Part shown: positions 1 through 16,500 of the stretch, piece by piece
Position numbering within the stretch: position 1 is the stretch's first letter
Layout of the letters: each line of letters opens with the position of its first letter
From: Atherinomorus stipes
Taxonomy: Eukaryota; Chordata; Actinopteri; Atheriniformes; Atherinidae
NCBI GenBank assembly: GCA_023101725.1
Contig: JALJCO010013434.1
Span: forward strand, 1,156,501-1,220,500
Direction: 5' to 3'
DNA: 64,000 nt
The notes under the pieces: model-generated
Database searches by the model: none
Told to the model about the DNA's origin: nothing
What the model saw: only the letters and a program-made list of their open reading frames with translations
Program-made: the position numbers and the translations under genes

Positions 1-1005
1 GCATCAAACGCTGAAAATCTCAAAACCTGACGCCCTTCACGCCCAAATCGCGCTTGGTCTGAACACACCATTACAGAGAAAATGAGGAAAATGATCAGAA
101 GACTTGGAGTCTGGTAAACTAGAGGTCCGCTGACTAAAGCCTGAAGCTGCTCTGAGTGGTTTTAATATCACCAGCTAAGCTCCGCTAACAGCGGGTCTGC
201 GGTATCGGTCCGTACGAACATCACTGCGTAATTCCCCAACTCCGTTCCTCTTTAAGCCTCTTATTAGAAACCCCTCAATCGGCAACACCCATAAACCCCT
301 TCGCTACAGTCCGATGATGATCAGAACACCTCTGCAGCAGATGCAGCAGGAGCGTTAACCCGGTGACTTCAAAGCTGCCACGTGGCGGCATCCTGACCAT
401 AAAAACATAAAACATCGCTACGTTTTTCTCTTATACGCTCATATTTTAAATGTATTTTTCAACTGGCAAATTAATAAATTTAGTTTGGTTGGCAGTTTTA
501 TTTCCACTTTAAATCAATCCTGACTTATTTTAGGAGCAAAGTGTAAATTAGAGAGGTGAAATCTGTATTAGCACGCGTACTCCCATTTTTTTCTTCTATT
601 TACACCAATCTATTTTTAGGCGCATATGTGAGTAAAATGCTCGCACTGTACATCCCTGATGGAACAAATATGGCAGCCTCCATGTATGTGGACCCGCAGC
701 AAGTAGATATAAATGACTCATTCTAAGAAAATAAACATGTAACAGCTATTAGTTTTTGATTGTTTTATGCAATGATGAAAATTAAATGAATGAAATGGGG
801 AGAAAAAAAATTATTAAATATCCCCCAAAAGATTTATATGGAAGGTTTTTTTTTCTTTTAGAAATCATTACCTGCCAGTTAAGAGGAGTCACAATTTAAG
901 GGGAAAAAATGTAGAAAATATTTAATAGTAGATTTATTTTCTAAATATTTAAATATACATTAAGTATAGAAATAAAGAAATAAATGTGATTTTCCTCTTC
1001 ATCAG
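1..1005. other. Noncoding: gnb4 intron with a CpG-rich left part
   Basis: No coding exon is visible. The upstream gnb4 exons (codons 1-89) are not here, so this stretch should be intronic. Bases 1 to about 400 have many CpG dinucleotides and a balanced composition. From about 420 on the sequence is AT-rich, like the rest of the window. A 10-bp perfect palindrome containing CACGTG lies at 377-386. The CpG-rich part could be an internal promoter or a repeat fragment; nothing here decides between them. Confidence 0.4.
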
Positions 1006-4116
<3,111 letters not shown>

Positions 4117-7100
4117 ACAAACCTTTGACCTGTATTCAATCACTGTCCCCACCTCAGTTTCACAACCCCAACCTGCCTACCCAAACTCATCTGCTGGGAT
4201 GCACCTGGTCTACTGAATCTCCTCCCTCTGCTGGTGACCTGTCCACCTGTGAGAACTCTTTGTACCTGAAAGTTTTTTCACCCAGCTATTACAGAGTGGA
4301 GTTGTCCAATCAAAACAAAGAGAGCATAGAAAAGTTATGAAAAAGGATTAAAAAGTAGGTTTTGCCCATATCAAATTCTTCTCATGTGGGCAACAAGGGC
4401 ATGTGCCACCACGAGTAACAACAAACAGGATTAGAAACATCAGTGTGTAATATGTAAATGTATATAAAGACAGTATATATGTATAGCATTATGTGTGCAT
4501 ATATGCATATATAATGTGTATGTATATATTTTTGTAGTTTATTTCCCTTCCATGAAATTTTTTGTTTATAATTTCACATTTTTATTATAAATGGACAAAT
4601 TGGCATTAATACATAATACCAGAAATCTACCTAGAAAAAAAAAACTTGCAGATTTAATGAAGCCTGTTTGCCCAGTTTGAAAAGAAGATAAAGTATCCAA
4701 ATCACAAACCTAATTTGGCTCAATTAAACTTGGATTCTTCATTGTTTGTATGTTATGATGTTAGGCAGAGGACATCAGATCATTATTGAGGTGGCATCAT
4801 GTGAAAAATTAGTTTTAACTTTCAAACAATATAGCCTCTGGTATTTCCCACAGCATAGATTTGGTTTGAAAGAAAAATTGCAAGACTGTGATAAGGGGGA
4901 GTGTCAAACCTGACAGGATTGTTTATTATTATTATTATTATTATTTTGGGTCTGGATCGAGCTTTAACTCCAAAATAGAAACTCTGCTCATGTGGACCGT
5001 GGTTTGAAATCATCAGATGCTGAATATCAGAAGACCACATCCATTCCATGCATATCAGCTGCAGAGTGATGTGACTGGTAAACGGAGGTTGAATTACCCC
5101 AATCTCCTGTGGCCTGCACAGGAAACGTATATCCTTTTGGCTCAGAGAAGCTCCAACGGTGAAACTGGACAAAGAAGAGCAACAAAGCAAGCTGAAGCTC
5201 TTCTTTCCCTGTGATCCTACAAACAGCAAAGACCTTGCTAGGACAAAAGCTGGTCAGTATGAGAGGAACCTCACATGAAATGAATAAAAAAAACAAAAAA
5301 ATACTCCCAGAGGAAATTATACAATTTTATCAGGACCATAAAGGATTCTCAACAGCTTCTGAGGACTTGAGAGGATGTGGACAAAAATGTCCATCAGTGC
5401 TTATCTTGACAATTTATCCATATTTTTTTCTTCATGAAGGATCACAGTCCTTTTTGTTATTGACACAGTGTGAATTAAGTGACTGCACAGAACTGAAATT
5501 ATGCCAGCCACTTCAGAATCACACCATAGCCACCACAAGCCTGTTTGAAAAGCAAGAAAACATTTTTGTTTAAGAAAAAAAAAATAAACATTTTCAGCAT
5601 TTTTCTCACCAATTGTTGATATTACAAGTGAAGAAGGTACACTCAGTAGACAGACGTAAACACTTAGCAGAGAGCTAGACATGCACTCAAACTAGTATCA
5701 ATGTAAACCACTGCACATGTGATTTATTTACCCATAGAAGTGGTATTTCTGATTTAGAGTATTTTCTCATGTATCTCAACATTACATTAACTCCTCAAAT
5801 GTTTAGAGAAAAAAAAAAAACCTCACACTCATGATGTGTGAGAGTTGGACCTATTCATCACTGTCTCAGGTGCCTATCTCTGGGCTGGATAAAGGAGGGT
5901 TAGATGTGAGATGTGGCACTGTTGTGTCTTCATTCTGCCTTATGATGCCATTTGTGATAGAGGGTAATATTAACTTAGACTACAGTAATGTTTCCTCCTA
6001 TTATTCCTTTTTACATGCTGATCAATAAGGAAGTGCTACTGGTTTTATTTTCTGGATACAAGCACATTCTGATACTAGTGAACACTAAAACACATGCTTG
6101 CAGAAAAGCACCACAAGCAGCACCAAACTGCTTCATAAGAAAAAAAAAAAAGGAAAAAACAAAACAAAAAACAATCCACTTTTTTATATGATTCTGCTTT
6201 CTACTTCTATTTCCGTAAAGTTTGTAGTACTTATCAAGGTTCACTTGGCTGTCACTTAAGCCCCTCTTTGACAGACATGTTTCTAGTGAATTTTATTTAT
6301 CTGCTTCCTCTTTGCTTCATGTTAACAAATCCATCCTGAGAGAATGTTTAAAATAACAGTAATAATTTTTAGCCTGAGACTATCGTTAAGGTGTGTGTGT
6401 AGGATGTGACTGTCTTGCATATTAGTGTTGAGGGGTGGGGTGTGGGTCGTGTGTGGGGGGGGGGGGGGTTGCTGACATGTGGATAATGCCTAGAGTTAAG
6501 TGTTACGACCTCATTGTGCCAATGTTATCCACAGACCCTGACCTGTGAACTCAAGACTAGTCAGTGTAACAAAATATATATTTGCTTGTGTAACTCAAGT
6601 GCCAACCTCGTCCATCTCCTTCAGATACATCAGCATCTCATTTTAAATCCAATCTGTTGCCTGATCAAACAAGTTGGCTGCTTTTTCTCTGATGATGAAT
6701 TTCTGTATCCCAAAGTGTCGTTATGCTGACAGGACTCATTAGACTCAAGTTTCTATTTCTGCCAGAGGACATCAGATGTTTGTGTCCTCAAATCCAGTTG
6801 ATGAATTGATGGACTGACATGGACTGATTTTAAGTAGCAGACCATCATTTATGAAAGTGTTTGTTTTCTGACAGTCCAATGAGAGAATGCATGAAGAAAC
6901 AGTGGCTAAGGTTAGAAAAGACTGGAAGAAAAGTCAAATGTTAAGTCTTGTTTGTTTACTCAGCAGCATGTTTGTACTGGTTGCCCAGCAGCTGGTTGTG
7001 TTGCATCATCTTCTGTGACCATCATAATCTAGATTGAGCATGCATATTTTAGAAAACGATGCTTTTGAATGGCCGCCTTAAAAAGAAAAGAAAAAAGCCC

Positions 7101-8745
7101 AATTTTCTCTGATTGACTAGCCTCACTAACCCCAGCATCCACCTTCAAACAGCTTTGCTGAGTAAATTTGCCCTGAAATTACAAAACGCTTTAAAATGGA
7201 GATAATCTTTTTCTTGTACCCAGGAAATGACAACCTTGAAACTTTATTTGTTGTTGGGCCAGATACTTATTTGTAGGGGATTTATGGCACATGACATATC
7301 AAATAAAAACACTTTAACATTAAAAAGGATTTCAGTTGGACTTAAAAAACAGATTTTTGCTCTTATTCAGTTTAATTGTGTTATAGGAAATATTTCTCAT
7401 GGTGTTTGAAATTTTGGTACTCGTGATTTGTGTCTTATCGCAGCCTAAAAACCTCAAAAGAAATATCCCTACTCAGAGTAATTATTAGACACTTAGTTTC
7501 ACCTTATTTGATACCTTAATAAGTGGATCACACACATTGACTGCAGTCTGTGCCAAATAATTTTTAATAAAGGGGATGTGGATCTGCATCAGAGTTCTTC
7601 CTTAACTCATGCTGGATGTTTTGTGGATTTTGCTTCACTTTGCATCAGATGTGAACAAAGCCCTCATCTTGGTTCTGCAGTCACATAAAGGTCAGAGATT
7701 GACAAACCCAGAAGAACTGAACAAAAACATGGAGCATCTTGATATTGCCAGCTACATTTTTCTTTCATCTGTTTGAATCCACCATAGCAAATGCAACAGT
7801 CACAGCTACACTTTGTCATAGTCACAGAAGTTGGTGTAACCAGGGAACCTTGTTATGCTTTCGGTCATATCAGAAAACTTCCCCAAAATGTTGAACCGTT
7901 CCATTAAACCCACCTTGTATCTTCATGTCTCATCAGCAGCTGTAGGAAAATCTTTAAAAACAAAACACCACAGCCCTTAACAGCCTCTAAAGGGGATTGT
8001 CCACATCAGATAGAGCTGTTCAGCAGGAAACCACTCTGGCTGTGTGTAATTCAGTAGCCAAACCTGGAACAGAAACATGTGCCTGTGCAGTTTAATCAAA
8101 GAAGGTGCTTGACTTCATTCAACTTTTAATTATTGTTGCTTTGTCGCATGTTTTTCTAGATTAATGTCTTAACTACACAACCTGATTTTTCAAAATGTCC
8201 ACAAGTAATGCATCTAAGGTCCAAGTACCAAATCCTGTATCTGACTTGTTTGAATTTTTTTTTTTTTTTTTTTTTTTTTGGCTTCACGCATGTTTGACAC
8301 TGTAAATGTCAGATGTTTTGGTCAGTGTTGAGCCTTGGAGAGCAGACCTAATGATGCCTCACACATTCAGGCAGTATTTGTAGTACTAGCTGAAACCACC
8401 AGTTCATTAATCATCATTCTGACACCTTACCACATGACCACCATCACTGCACTGCCCTTTGACTCTAAAACTCACTGTTCTTGCTTTTTCAATTTGGTTT
8501 ATTTATTGTTTTCTGCTCTAAGCCAGTAAAGACAGGGGACTTGGTGCCATAATTCTCTTACAGTGCTATTGTGTGAAATTTTAATCACTTGTTATGAAAT
8601 AATTTTTATAGTCTTTTTCACACCAGACCTTTTTGTTCTGTTTTTTTTTTTGTTTTGTTTTTTGTATTTGTACAGTGGCTTGGTGATACTGATATGTTGC
8701 CATGAGTTATTGTAACCAATAATAATAAAAAAAAAAAGCTTTTAA
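4117..8745 (+). other. gnb4: Probable long gnb4 3'UTR
   Basis: There is no coding exon for 4.6 kb after the gnb4 stop. The mammalian gene also has a 3'UTR of several kb (from memory). A stretch near 8660-8745 looks like a 3' end: a U-rich region, then AATAAA at 8724-8729 followed by an A-run. Another AATAAA is near 7566. The repeats inside are an ATT tract at about 4920-4945, a G-run at 6455-6468 and a T25 tract at 8255-8279. The polyadenylation site is inferred, not proven. Confidence 0.45.
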
Positions 8746-10982
8746 CGAAGAAAATTCACGCTGGCTTTGTTTGCATAAAGACTACAACTGTGTTAGAACG
8801 GTAAAGAATAGTTTTCCTGTGTTGCAAACATTTAATTGTGAAGTTTGAATATCTGACCTTACAGATTTGACAGGGCCATGCACAACATTGCATTGACCTC
8901 AAAAGGGAAATAAGTTTTGTGCCAGGCTTTAGCAAAGCTGCAAATTTCCTCCTGCAATAGGATTTAGAAACATAAAGATCCAGCTTTGGCTAAAAGGATT
9001 TTAACAAATGGAACAAATGTAAGATTAAAGGGGGACAAGGTGTATTAAATTAATTAGAGGCTTTTAATAGAGTCCCACCCCTAGTTGTTTCATTAGATAA
9101 TTCTTAAAATCTCATTATTGTACATCTATCATTACCTCCGTTACAGGGCAGCAAAATAAAATGCTGATGACTCTTAAAAATGTTACAAAAATGCATTACT
9201 TATGTAATTTTGTGTTATTAAAACAACAGCTTGCTTGGAGATGGGAGGATGTTTTCCAAAGTGGCAGAATCGGTGCCTCATCAGGACCACGAAGTGCAGG
9301 GCAACTCATCAAAGCTCCACAGCACTGCAGGTTTTAGATGTTTCCCTGCATATACACCTGATTCAGATCGAATGGAGCATCTCAAGTTCTCTACAAGCCT
9401 GTAACACACTGACCTGATGTTCAACAGCAGGGAAACATCTATAATCAGTACAGCAGTGGAGCCTCCAATACTGGATTCAGACGTTGATGTGATGCATCAA
9501 TGTATACTGAATTATAAAAAAAAATAATAAAGATGTGGGCTGTGTGGGCATTTGTCAGTCATTAATAAAGCTACAGAAAAATCATTGCTGAAAAAAAAAC
9601 TGCAAATCTGTCACGTTTGTTGCAAGCTATCCTCTTTCTTATGAACAATGACATCACAGTTGCACAGCACTTTTCTCAAGTAAGTGATATTGAATCAGAA
9701 AAAGGAGAGGCTTCCATACAATCTTCATGTTTGTCTATAATAGATGATGCACCCCTGACAAGCATGAAAAATTATACTTAAAATGCATACAAGCCAAAAT
9801 GTGCATGCCATATCAGTTCCTAATGCAACATCTTCACTCAGAGCTGTGAACTTAGGATGCATGAATTGGGATTTTTGCAGCTGGTTGGTGTGTTGCTGCC
9901 ATCAAGCTGCAGATCAGTGAAATGACTTAAAACTGTTTGCAGGATGTGTATTTGGATGACAAGTGTTAAAAATACACAAATGGCAACTTCAGACTGGTTC
10001 AGGTTTAATACAATCTGGTAAATCTAGAATCATTTCAACACGCATTCAGGAAAAAAAAGACAAGTTTACAAAAAAAGCTGCTGTAATTGTCATTGTATCA
10101 CCTATAAATAAAATAAAATATAATAAAAATATCTGTGGTTTTTCCAAAGTCTTTGATGTGTACAGTCTGTGTTGTTAGAAAATAGAAGTCAAACTACAGT
10201 AATTACAGCCATGCTTTCCCTTCCTACTCCAAGGATGAACTTGTTTCTTATAATTATGAAAAACAAAAAAGTTCCTTCAGTATTAAATCTATTGTTTTGT
10301 TTTTCCTTTTAAGTAAAGTAAATCATGTGTCTGAGGTTTTAAGTCTGGGCAGATATACGTTTCATCTCAGTCACACATACTTCAACTGCTCAACAAACAA
10401 GAATTGGGGGGGAAAAAAAGGCATATTCACAATGAGTCACAGCACGTTAGTGTCAAAATTTAGCACCCGACCGAGAAGATATCGCCGCCCCATGGAGTGT
10501 TTTTTTTTTTTTTTTTGTACATCTACGGTCCATGAAGGCTGTGATGTGTGAGGTGTTGTGATCATCTGAGGCACCTAGCTGGCTGAGAAAGGGGTGAAAA
10601 ATACGTGTTTCTGGGCTTTTCTTCCTGTACGTCCCTTTTTTTTCTCTCTCTCTCTTTGAGCAATTGAGAGGTCTACAAAGTGACCAAATATACATTTGTT
10701 ATATATATATATATATATATATTTGCATAACATTAAACAAACAAAAACCATCTCACAACTGAAACAAAATTATCATATTTGACAGGCTGGGGGAGCTTCT
10801 GCCTCATAATGACCAACACTTGACTGAATATCAAAACATGTGAAGATAGTTTTTCAGATGTTTGATCAGCCGATTTTCAGTGCGACCATCTGCGCAAGGC
10901 GACGGCATGTTGGGGCGGCACCAGACTGAGGAATGACCGGTTCAAGAAGAGTCAAACTGTGGAGCAATAATGAGGAGCAGCT
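8746..10982. other. Noncoding interval between the convergent genes gnb4 and mfn1
   Basis: I see no exon or clear mobile element here. AATAAA-like signals on the plus strand occur near 9526 and 10100. A TA tract lies at about 10698-10722 and a T-run at about 10500-10517. The part next to 10982 must hold the mfn1 3'UTR on the minus strand. No clear minus-strand AATAAA was found close by, so the extent of that UTR is unknown. Confidence 0.4.
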
Positions 10983-13587
10983 TCACTCCTGAGGCTGCAG
11001 GTACTGGTTTGTGAATTCCTCCAACTGTTTCTCCAACTCTGTGGCTTTATGCCTGCAAGGAAACAAACACGTCAAATTTGGACCAATTATGTCAAAGCAG
11101 CTTGTCAACTGAAGGTTGTAGTGAGTTTGTGGCTCTTAAATAACCACTCATGTGATATACATGTAGGATGCTTTCTATTTGTTTTCCCCACATTCAATGT
11201 AGCTGAGTCCCATTCAAGACGTGTTATTTTTCCCAGTTTTTCCCAGATTTATTCATCCCAGTAAGTGCAGAATCTGGACTGACCGTAGGCTCTTGGAGTG
11301 GCTCTGGACGGTCTCCAGCTGATCTATCTTGGCTGTCAGTTGACGGATGTTTGCCTCCAGCTCTTTCTGGGTCTGGTCCACCTGCTGACAGAGCCGAGCA
11401 AAGGTCGTAGCCATCTCCCTGGCAACACAGAGGGCACAGTGTTATGTTGCTTATTTATTTAGCCCGGATACAGACGAGAGGGATGGGAGGGGCTTAGTTT
11501 AGTGTCTGTGTGTGTGTGTGTATGTATATTAAGAATGTCGGGTAAATTAAGAGTGTCAGATTCATTGAAACAAAAATGACAAAATACAATTTGCTCAAGT
11601 TTTGTGGGTAACACTGCATTTAACAAACAGTCAATATCTACATCAAAACAAACAAAAAAATAGTGAAAAAAATTTTTAATTGCTGCTAAAGCTTGAAAAA
11701 AAAAAAAAAGAGAGAAAAAGAACATAGGAGTCTAAATGCCTGTTCTGTGATCATAAAGGTGGACGGGAACTTACTGTTGGACCTGGTGACTACAGTTTGC
11801 ACTCGTGAAGCTGACAATTAGCTGGAGCTTCTCAGTTGCGTAATCCACAAACTGGCGTTTCAGAGCACGCTCCTTTGCTTTTGTGGTCCAGGTGAGTCTC
11901 TCATACAGGTACAACATCCCATAGAGAGATGCCGACAGGGCAATCAGCCTCCAGCCAACTGTTCTCCACACCTGCAATGAAAAGAATAATAATGTACAGA
12001 TTTAGAAATAAATACAAATAAATGTAAAATAAGGAAATGTTTAATATAAGAAATAAATACAAAAATTTACCACTGTCTCAATAAATGAAATGATGAAAAA
12101 GAAATGAATAAAATGATAAATACTTCATTGATTTCAGAGAGAAACTGCACTTTTGTAGTTTTTTTTTTCTTTTTCTTTTACACTAACAAGGTTGTTTTTG
12201 TTTTTCTTCATAGCAATATATATGCACGTACAAATATATATACCCATTCAGTGATAGTCAAGCAATCAAACTTATATGCACATATGAATGAAAGGTCTTG
12301 TTGCAATGTTGATACAACAGTACCGGCATAGGTTCAGCATAGTTAATGACAAATGGGCAGGAAAACATTTAGCCCCACAGAAAGCCCCATGAAGTGTTGT
12401 ATCTTGGGGGCAGGTTTAGAATGTGCAATAATGTAGCCTGTTTGCATCCATTAACTTATATTATCTAACTGAATTTTAATAGTAATTATGCAGAAAAGTA
12501 AGATTTATGAAGGTTTGTCATCCATTAACAAGTTTATTGTCATTCAAATTAGACATTTATACAAGTATAATTTGTATAATTTTTTACCCTCCCCAGTATT
12601 TTTTCCAATATTTTTGCCCACATTTCCCTGCATTTATTTTCCTTTTCATTTATTAGATTGTAATAAATAAATAGGACTACAGGAAGTTTCCCTGTTATAT
12701 TCCTTTTTGTTTTCTCCCTCTCTGTCTCTGTACATACTCATTAATTCCTTTACACATTTGTGTATCTAATTTATCCACTTCTATTTTAGCAATTTCCACA
12801 CTCCATATCTATGCAAACTGCAGAGGTGCAGGTTTGCAGACTGTTTACATTTTCTATTTTTTTCTTCTGGAAGTTGAGAAAATGACACAAATTGAATAAG
12901 AATAATATAAATCAGCAAATCGTCGAAGTATCATGGTGTGGGCCAGTACTGCTTTGTTCTCACTTATTAATTATATCAGTTATTTCTTACCAGTCAAGTC
13001 AAATATCTAGTAAAATAAAATTAGCAAATTATTTCAAACACACCGACTACACAGGGTATATATCAGCATCGTTTGTACTGAAAGAACATACCACTCCTCC
13101 AACGACGACAACGCTCATAGAAGTGCGGGAAGTAAGAGATGCCACATTGTTTGCCATGGCAATCATCAGGTCTTCCTGGGTCATGAGTGCCGTCTCGTTA
13201 TTAGGTGGTGCAGCAATGGAGGGGGGTCCTGAAGAAGGTGTTCGTGCTTGATGCAATGCTGGCTGAGACGTCTGCATAATGTCAGGCAGAGTTTTATAGA
13301 ATCAGTTCTTGGTATTACAAAAGACTTCATGGTTTTAAGCCAGTCTAACCCAACATGTACCTGGAAGTTTTGGTCCATCAGTTTGAGAGCCTTTTGTGCA
13401 TTAGCAGATCCCAGGAAGCGGTGGACTAAAGCTTGCCAGCCCAATGAAAACTGAAACTCTATGTTCTCCTGGAAGTCACTGCAGATCGTGGCACAGTTCA
13501 GGTCATAACTCAGGTCGAACGTCCTGTTGGGCACCAGCATGTGGACTTGGCTTTGGATTGCGGAGGGAAGCAGAGGCTGCATGCTTT
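10983..13587 (-). CDS. mfn1: mfn1 coding exons 13-17: membrane anchor and HR2 coiled coil
   Basis: Exon 13361-13587 ends the first helical region. Exon 13092-13271 encodes a Pro/Ser/Ala-rich linker (about 566-590) and then the first hydrophobic segment (VVVVGGV). Exon 11775-11971 holds the second membrane segment and the basic [11 protein letters not shown] stretch. The last two exons encode the heptad-repeat HR2 region, ending YLQPQE then TGA. The extra length relative to human MFN1 appears to lie partly in the linker and partly at the N-terminus. Confidence 0.9.
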
Positions 13588-16500
13588 CTGGAGAACAGAA
13601 GTCATGGAACATTTGTTGAATAGTCTGTTTTAATGCCACACCAATTTACAGAGCAGGTCCAACAGTTAATGCTTTATCAGTCTAATTTAAAACTCTTTTA
13701 AAGACTATTAAAGAAATTCCCAGCATCATCCCACGTTCACCTGAAGTCTTTCATTAGAGGGCACATTAACACCTTCTCTGCATCAGTGTCACTGAGCACA
13801 GCTTTCATGTATGCTTGACACGGTGACGGATTTGTAGCATAACGAGACGTGTGATGATGGCATTCAACAAGGAGGGTAAATATAGCAGCGACCTGGGTGT
13901 TACAGTAAACAGTCGAGTGCCCAAAAGGTTCTGACTAAGTTTAGGTACCCTCTGTATGAAGGCAAGAAAAACTATGGTGCACCGGTAATGTGGTCTGAGG
14001 CTATTCTCCATGTAATTCTCAAGCAGGGAAAATTTTCAAGAACTAGTTTAAAGATTTCTCTTTTTAAGATTTGTCAACATCATAAACTCTGAGGTTTTGG
14101 GTAAGGGCATGTAATGTCTGCAGTCAGTTACCCATCATGTATCTCTGAGACGCCTGGACAGAGGCATTGACAGCGTTGGAGCAGCGAAAAGCCAGATTCT
14201 TCCCCATTCCTTCCTCCACATGAGAGAGCAGCTCCTGCCAACAACAGGTCAGACAAAAATTAATTCACAATTTAAGCAACCCTTACCGATATTGCATTGT
14301 TACACTATTTTTTTAATAGGGTAAAATACAATGGATAAGGTATTGGAACTCTGAAATACAAGACAGACCCACCATTAATCAAAATCAAAATATTATTCCA
14401 ATCTCTAAATATTCAATGAAAACTCCAACCAATCCTTGCAGTGGGGCCCATGCCTTGGATTGGCCGAGGGACCTGCCTGTCGGACCTTTGCTTCTGCATT
14501 GGGAGGCAGAGGGAATTTGGGGGGTGTCTTAGGAGTGAGGCAGGACTGTTTAGATTCAAATAATCTTGCTGTATTGGACATTCATTGCAGGAGACGTACT
14601 AATTGGATGCAGACATGCACTTTTGTGCCTTTGAAAGACGCAACCCTTACCGCACACTTAGTAAATCAGTTTGTGCGTTTTGTTTTTTCACATGGGCAAT
14701 GAATTTGCACAGGTTTTTCTCTGCAAACCTTTGACAGCAGTGTGCTAAAACCTGTCTTCCTGTCTGCTTCATTTGAAATCTATGATTTCAAATTCTGTTT
14801 TCAATCGGAACAGTCCACCTCGGTCATGGACCACCATCAGACGCACTCTTGTTATTTGCAACTCTTCAAAATATTCTCATTAGTAACAAATTAAATAAAT
14901 GAACTAAAAGCAAGAATAATCTCTTTACAGTATTTTTACCCACAGCTACCCATTTATTTGCTTTACTTGTTTATAAAACTAATCAAACAACATGGAGCAC
15001 CATTCAGTTACACAAGCACAAATGTCACAGTTCGAATCTTGGACGCGCCTTTCTATGCAGAGTTTTGATGATCTCCCCCTTCACAGATCAGTTTTTTTCT
15101 CCTCACATACTCCATCTTCCCCCTAATGCTACATTAACTGGTGATTTTAAATCGGCCATCATCGTGTTTAGTTTGAGCCTAGTTGTTTCTGTGTTGGCTC
15201 TTGGACTGGTGACTTGCACAGGGTCTCACCTGATGCAAATACAGTGGGTTAACACTGGAATGGAAAAATTAGACTGAGAAGAAGCAGTGAAGAAAAAGTG
15301 TTAACAAAGAAGAAATAATCAGAGGAAAGGTGAAAAAGAAAAACCAAGAAGCTGGATGTAGAACAATCTTGCCATCAATTTGACATTTCGGTGTTAATGC
15401 TCATTGAACAAAAATCATCAAAACCTCAGCTCCAATCATTGAAGCAAAATACTGACTTTCCATTCATGAGGCAGTTTTTTCACTTTTATAAGTAAAGTTA
15501 ATTTTGTCTTTTATAGTATAAACTCTTATATATAATCTTAAAAAAGCATGTGAACTTGCTAAAATTACCATCACAGCCTATCATACTGAGCAACAGCATT
15601 CTTAAAGATAATAATCAATGCTGAGATGTTTTGGATGTAGTTACTGATTTTTACCTCTGCCAAGGAGGGAATGTTTTCGGTAGCGTTTGTTGGTTTGTCC
15701 GTCTGTGTGTCAGCATCTTTACGGAAAAAATACTGGACGGATTGACATGAAATTTTCACCAGCTGTGTGCCTCAGCTCAAGGACGAACCCATTAAATTTT
15801 GGTGGTGATCCAGATCACCTTCTGGATCCAGGAAATTTTTGAAGGATTCTTTATCATTGTGAGAGCTGCTTGGTGGAGGTCTGCGCTTTCCCAGAGCTTT
15901 TCTAGTTGTGAATGTGAAGAAATAATTTACTTAAAGACGCTCTTTTAATGGTTGCCAATAAAGTTTTCTTACAGACTTGTAGATCTTGAGGACATGAGGT
16001 GAGGGATGGAAATCAGAGTGGAACTCATCAACAATCACATGGAGGCGACAGATCTCCTCTCCCATAGCGATTGACACCTGCAACAAACACAAGGAACTCA
16101 AAGGTCAGGGTTCAAGCTGGACCATTTAATGAACACATTTTGCTTATTTGTCATAGAAATTTAATGTCCAGGCAATATCAACTGATTTTAAGATATTTGT
16201 AGACTGAAAAGTATTCATATGAAAAGCATTCAAATCCCTTTTTAAAGAAAGTGGGAGAGAAAATGTGAACGGGACATTTCGGCAAGTAGTTTTTCCCGCT
16301 TCCTGTCTGCGTTACCTTGGACTCCACATTCTCACTGATGGCTTTAATCTTCTTTTTGATGTCTTCAATCAGCAGGTTGAGCTGATTCCTCACGAATTCC
16401 AGCCGATCCATTTGGTACTCTCTGTCCTCCATGGCCGCCACTCTGAAAGCCCACCACACCGACAGAAAATGTTGTAACATATGAAAATTAGCAGCTGAGT

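Noticed and set aside
5401..5682. Overlapping frames of 80-135 codons on both strands around 4.8-5.7 kb
   Set aside because: Low-complexity, Ser/Leu-rich translations with no family motif. They lie in the presumed gnb4 3'UTR, and overlapping frames on both strands suggest chance.
13805..14011. 68-codon minus-strand frame in an mfn1 intron
   Set aside because: The neighbouring mfn1 exons join in phase without it, and no acceptor/donor pair fits.
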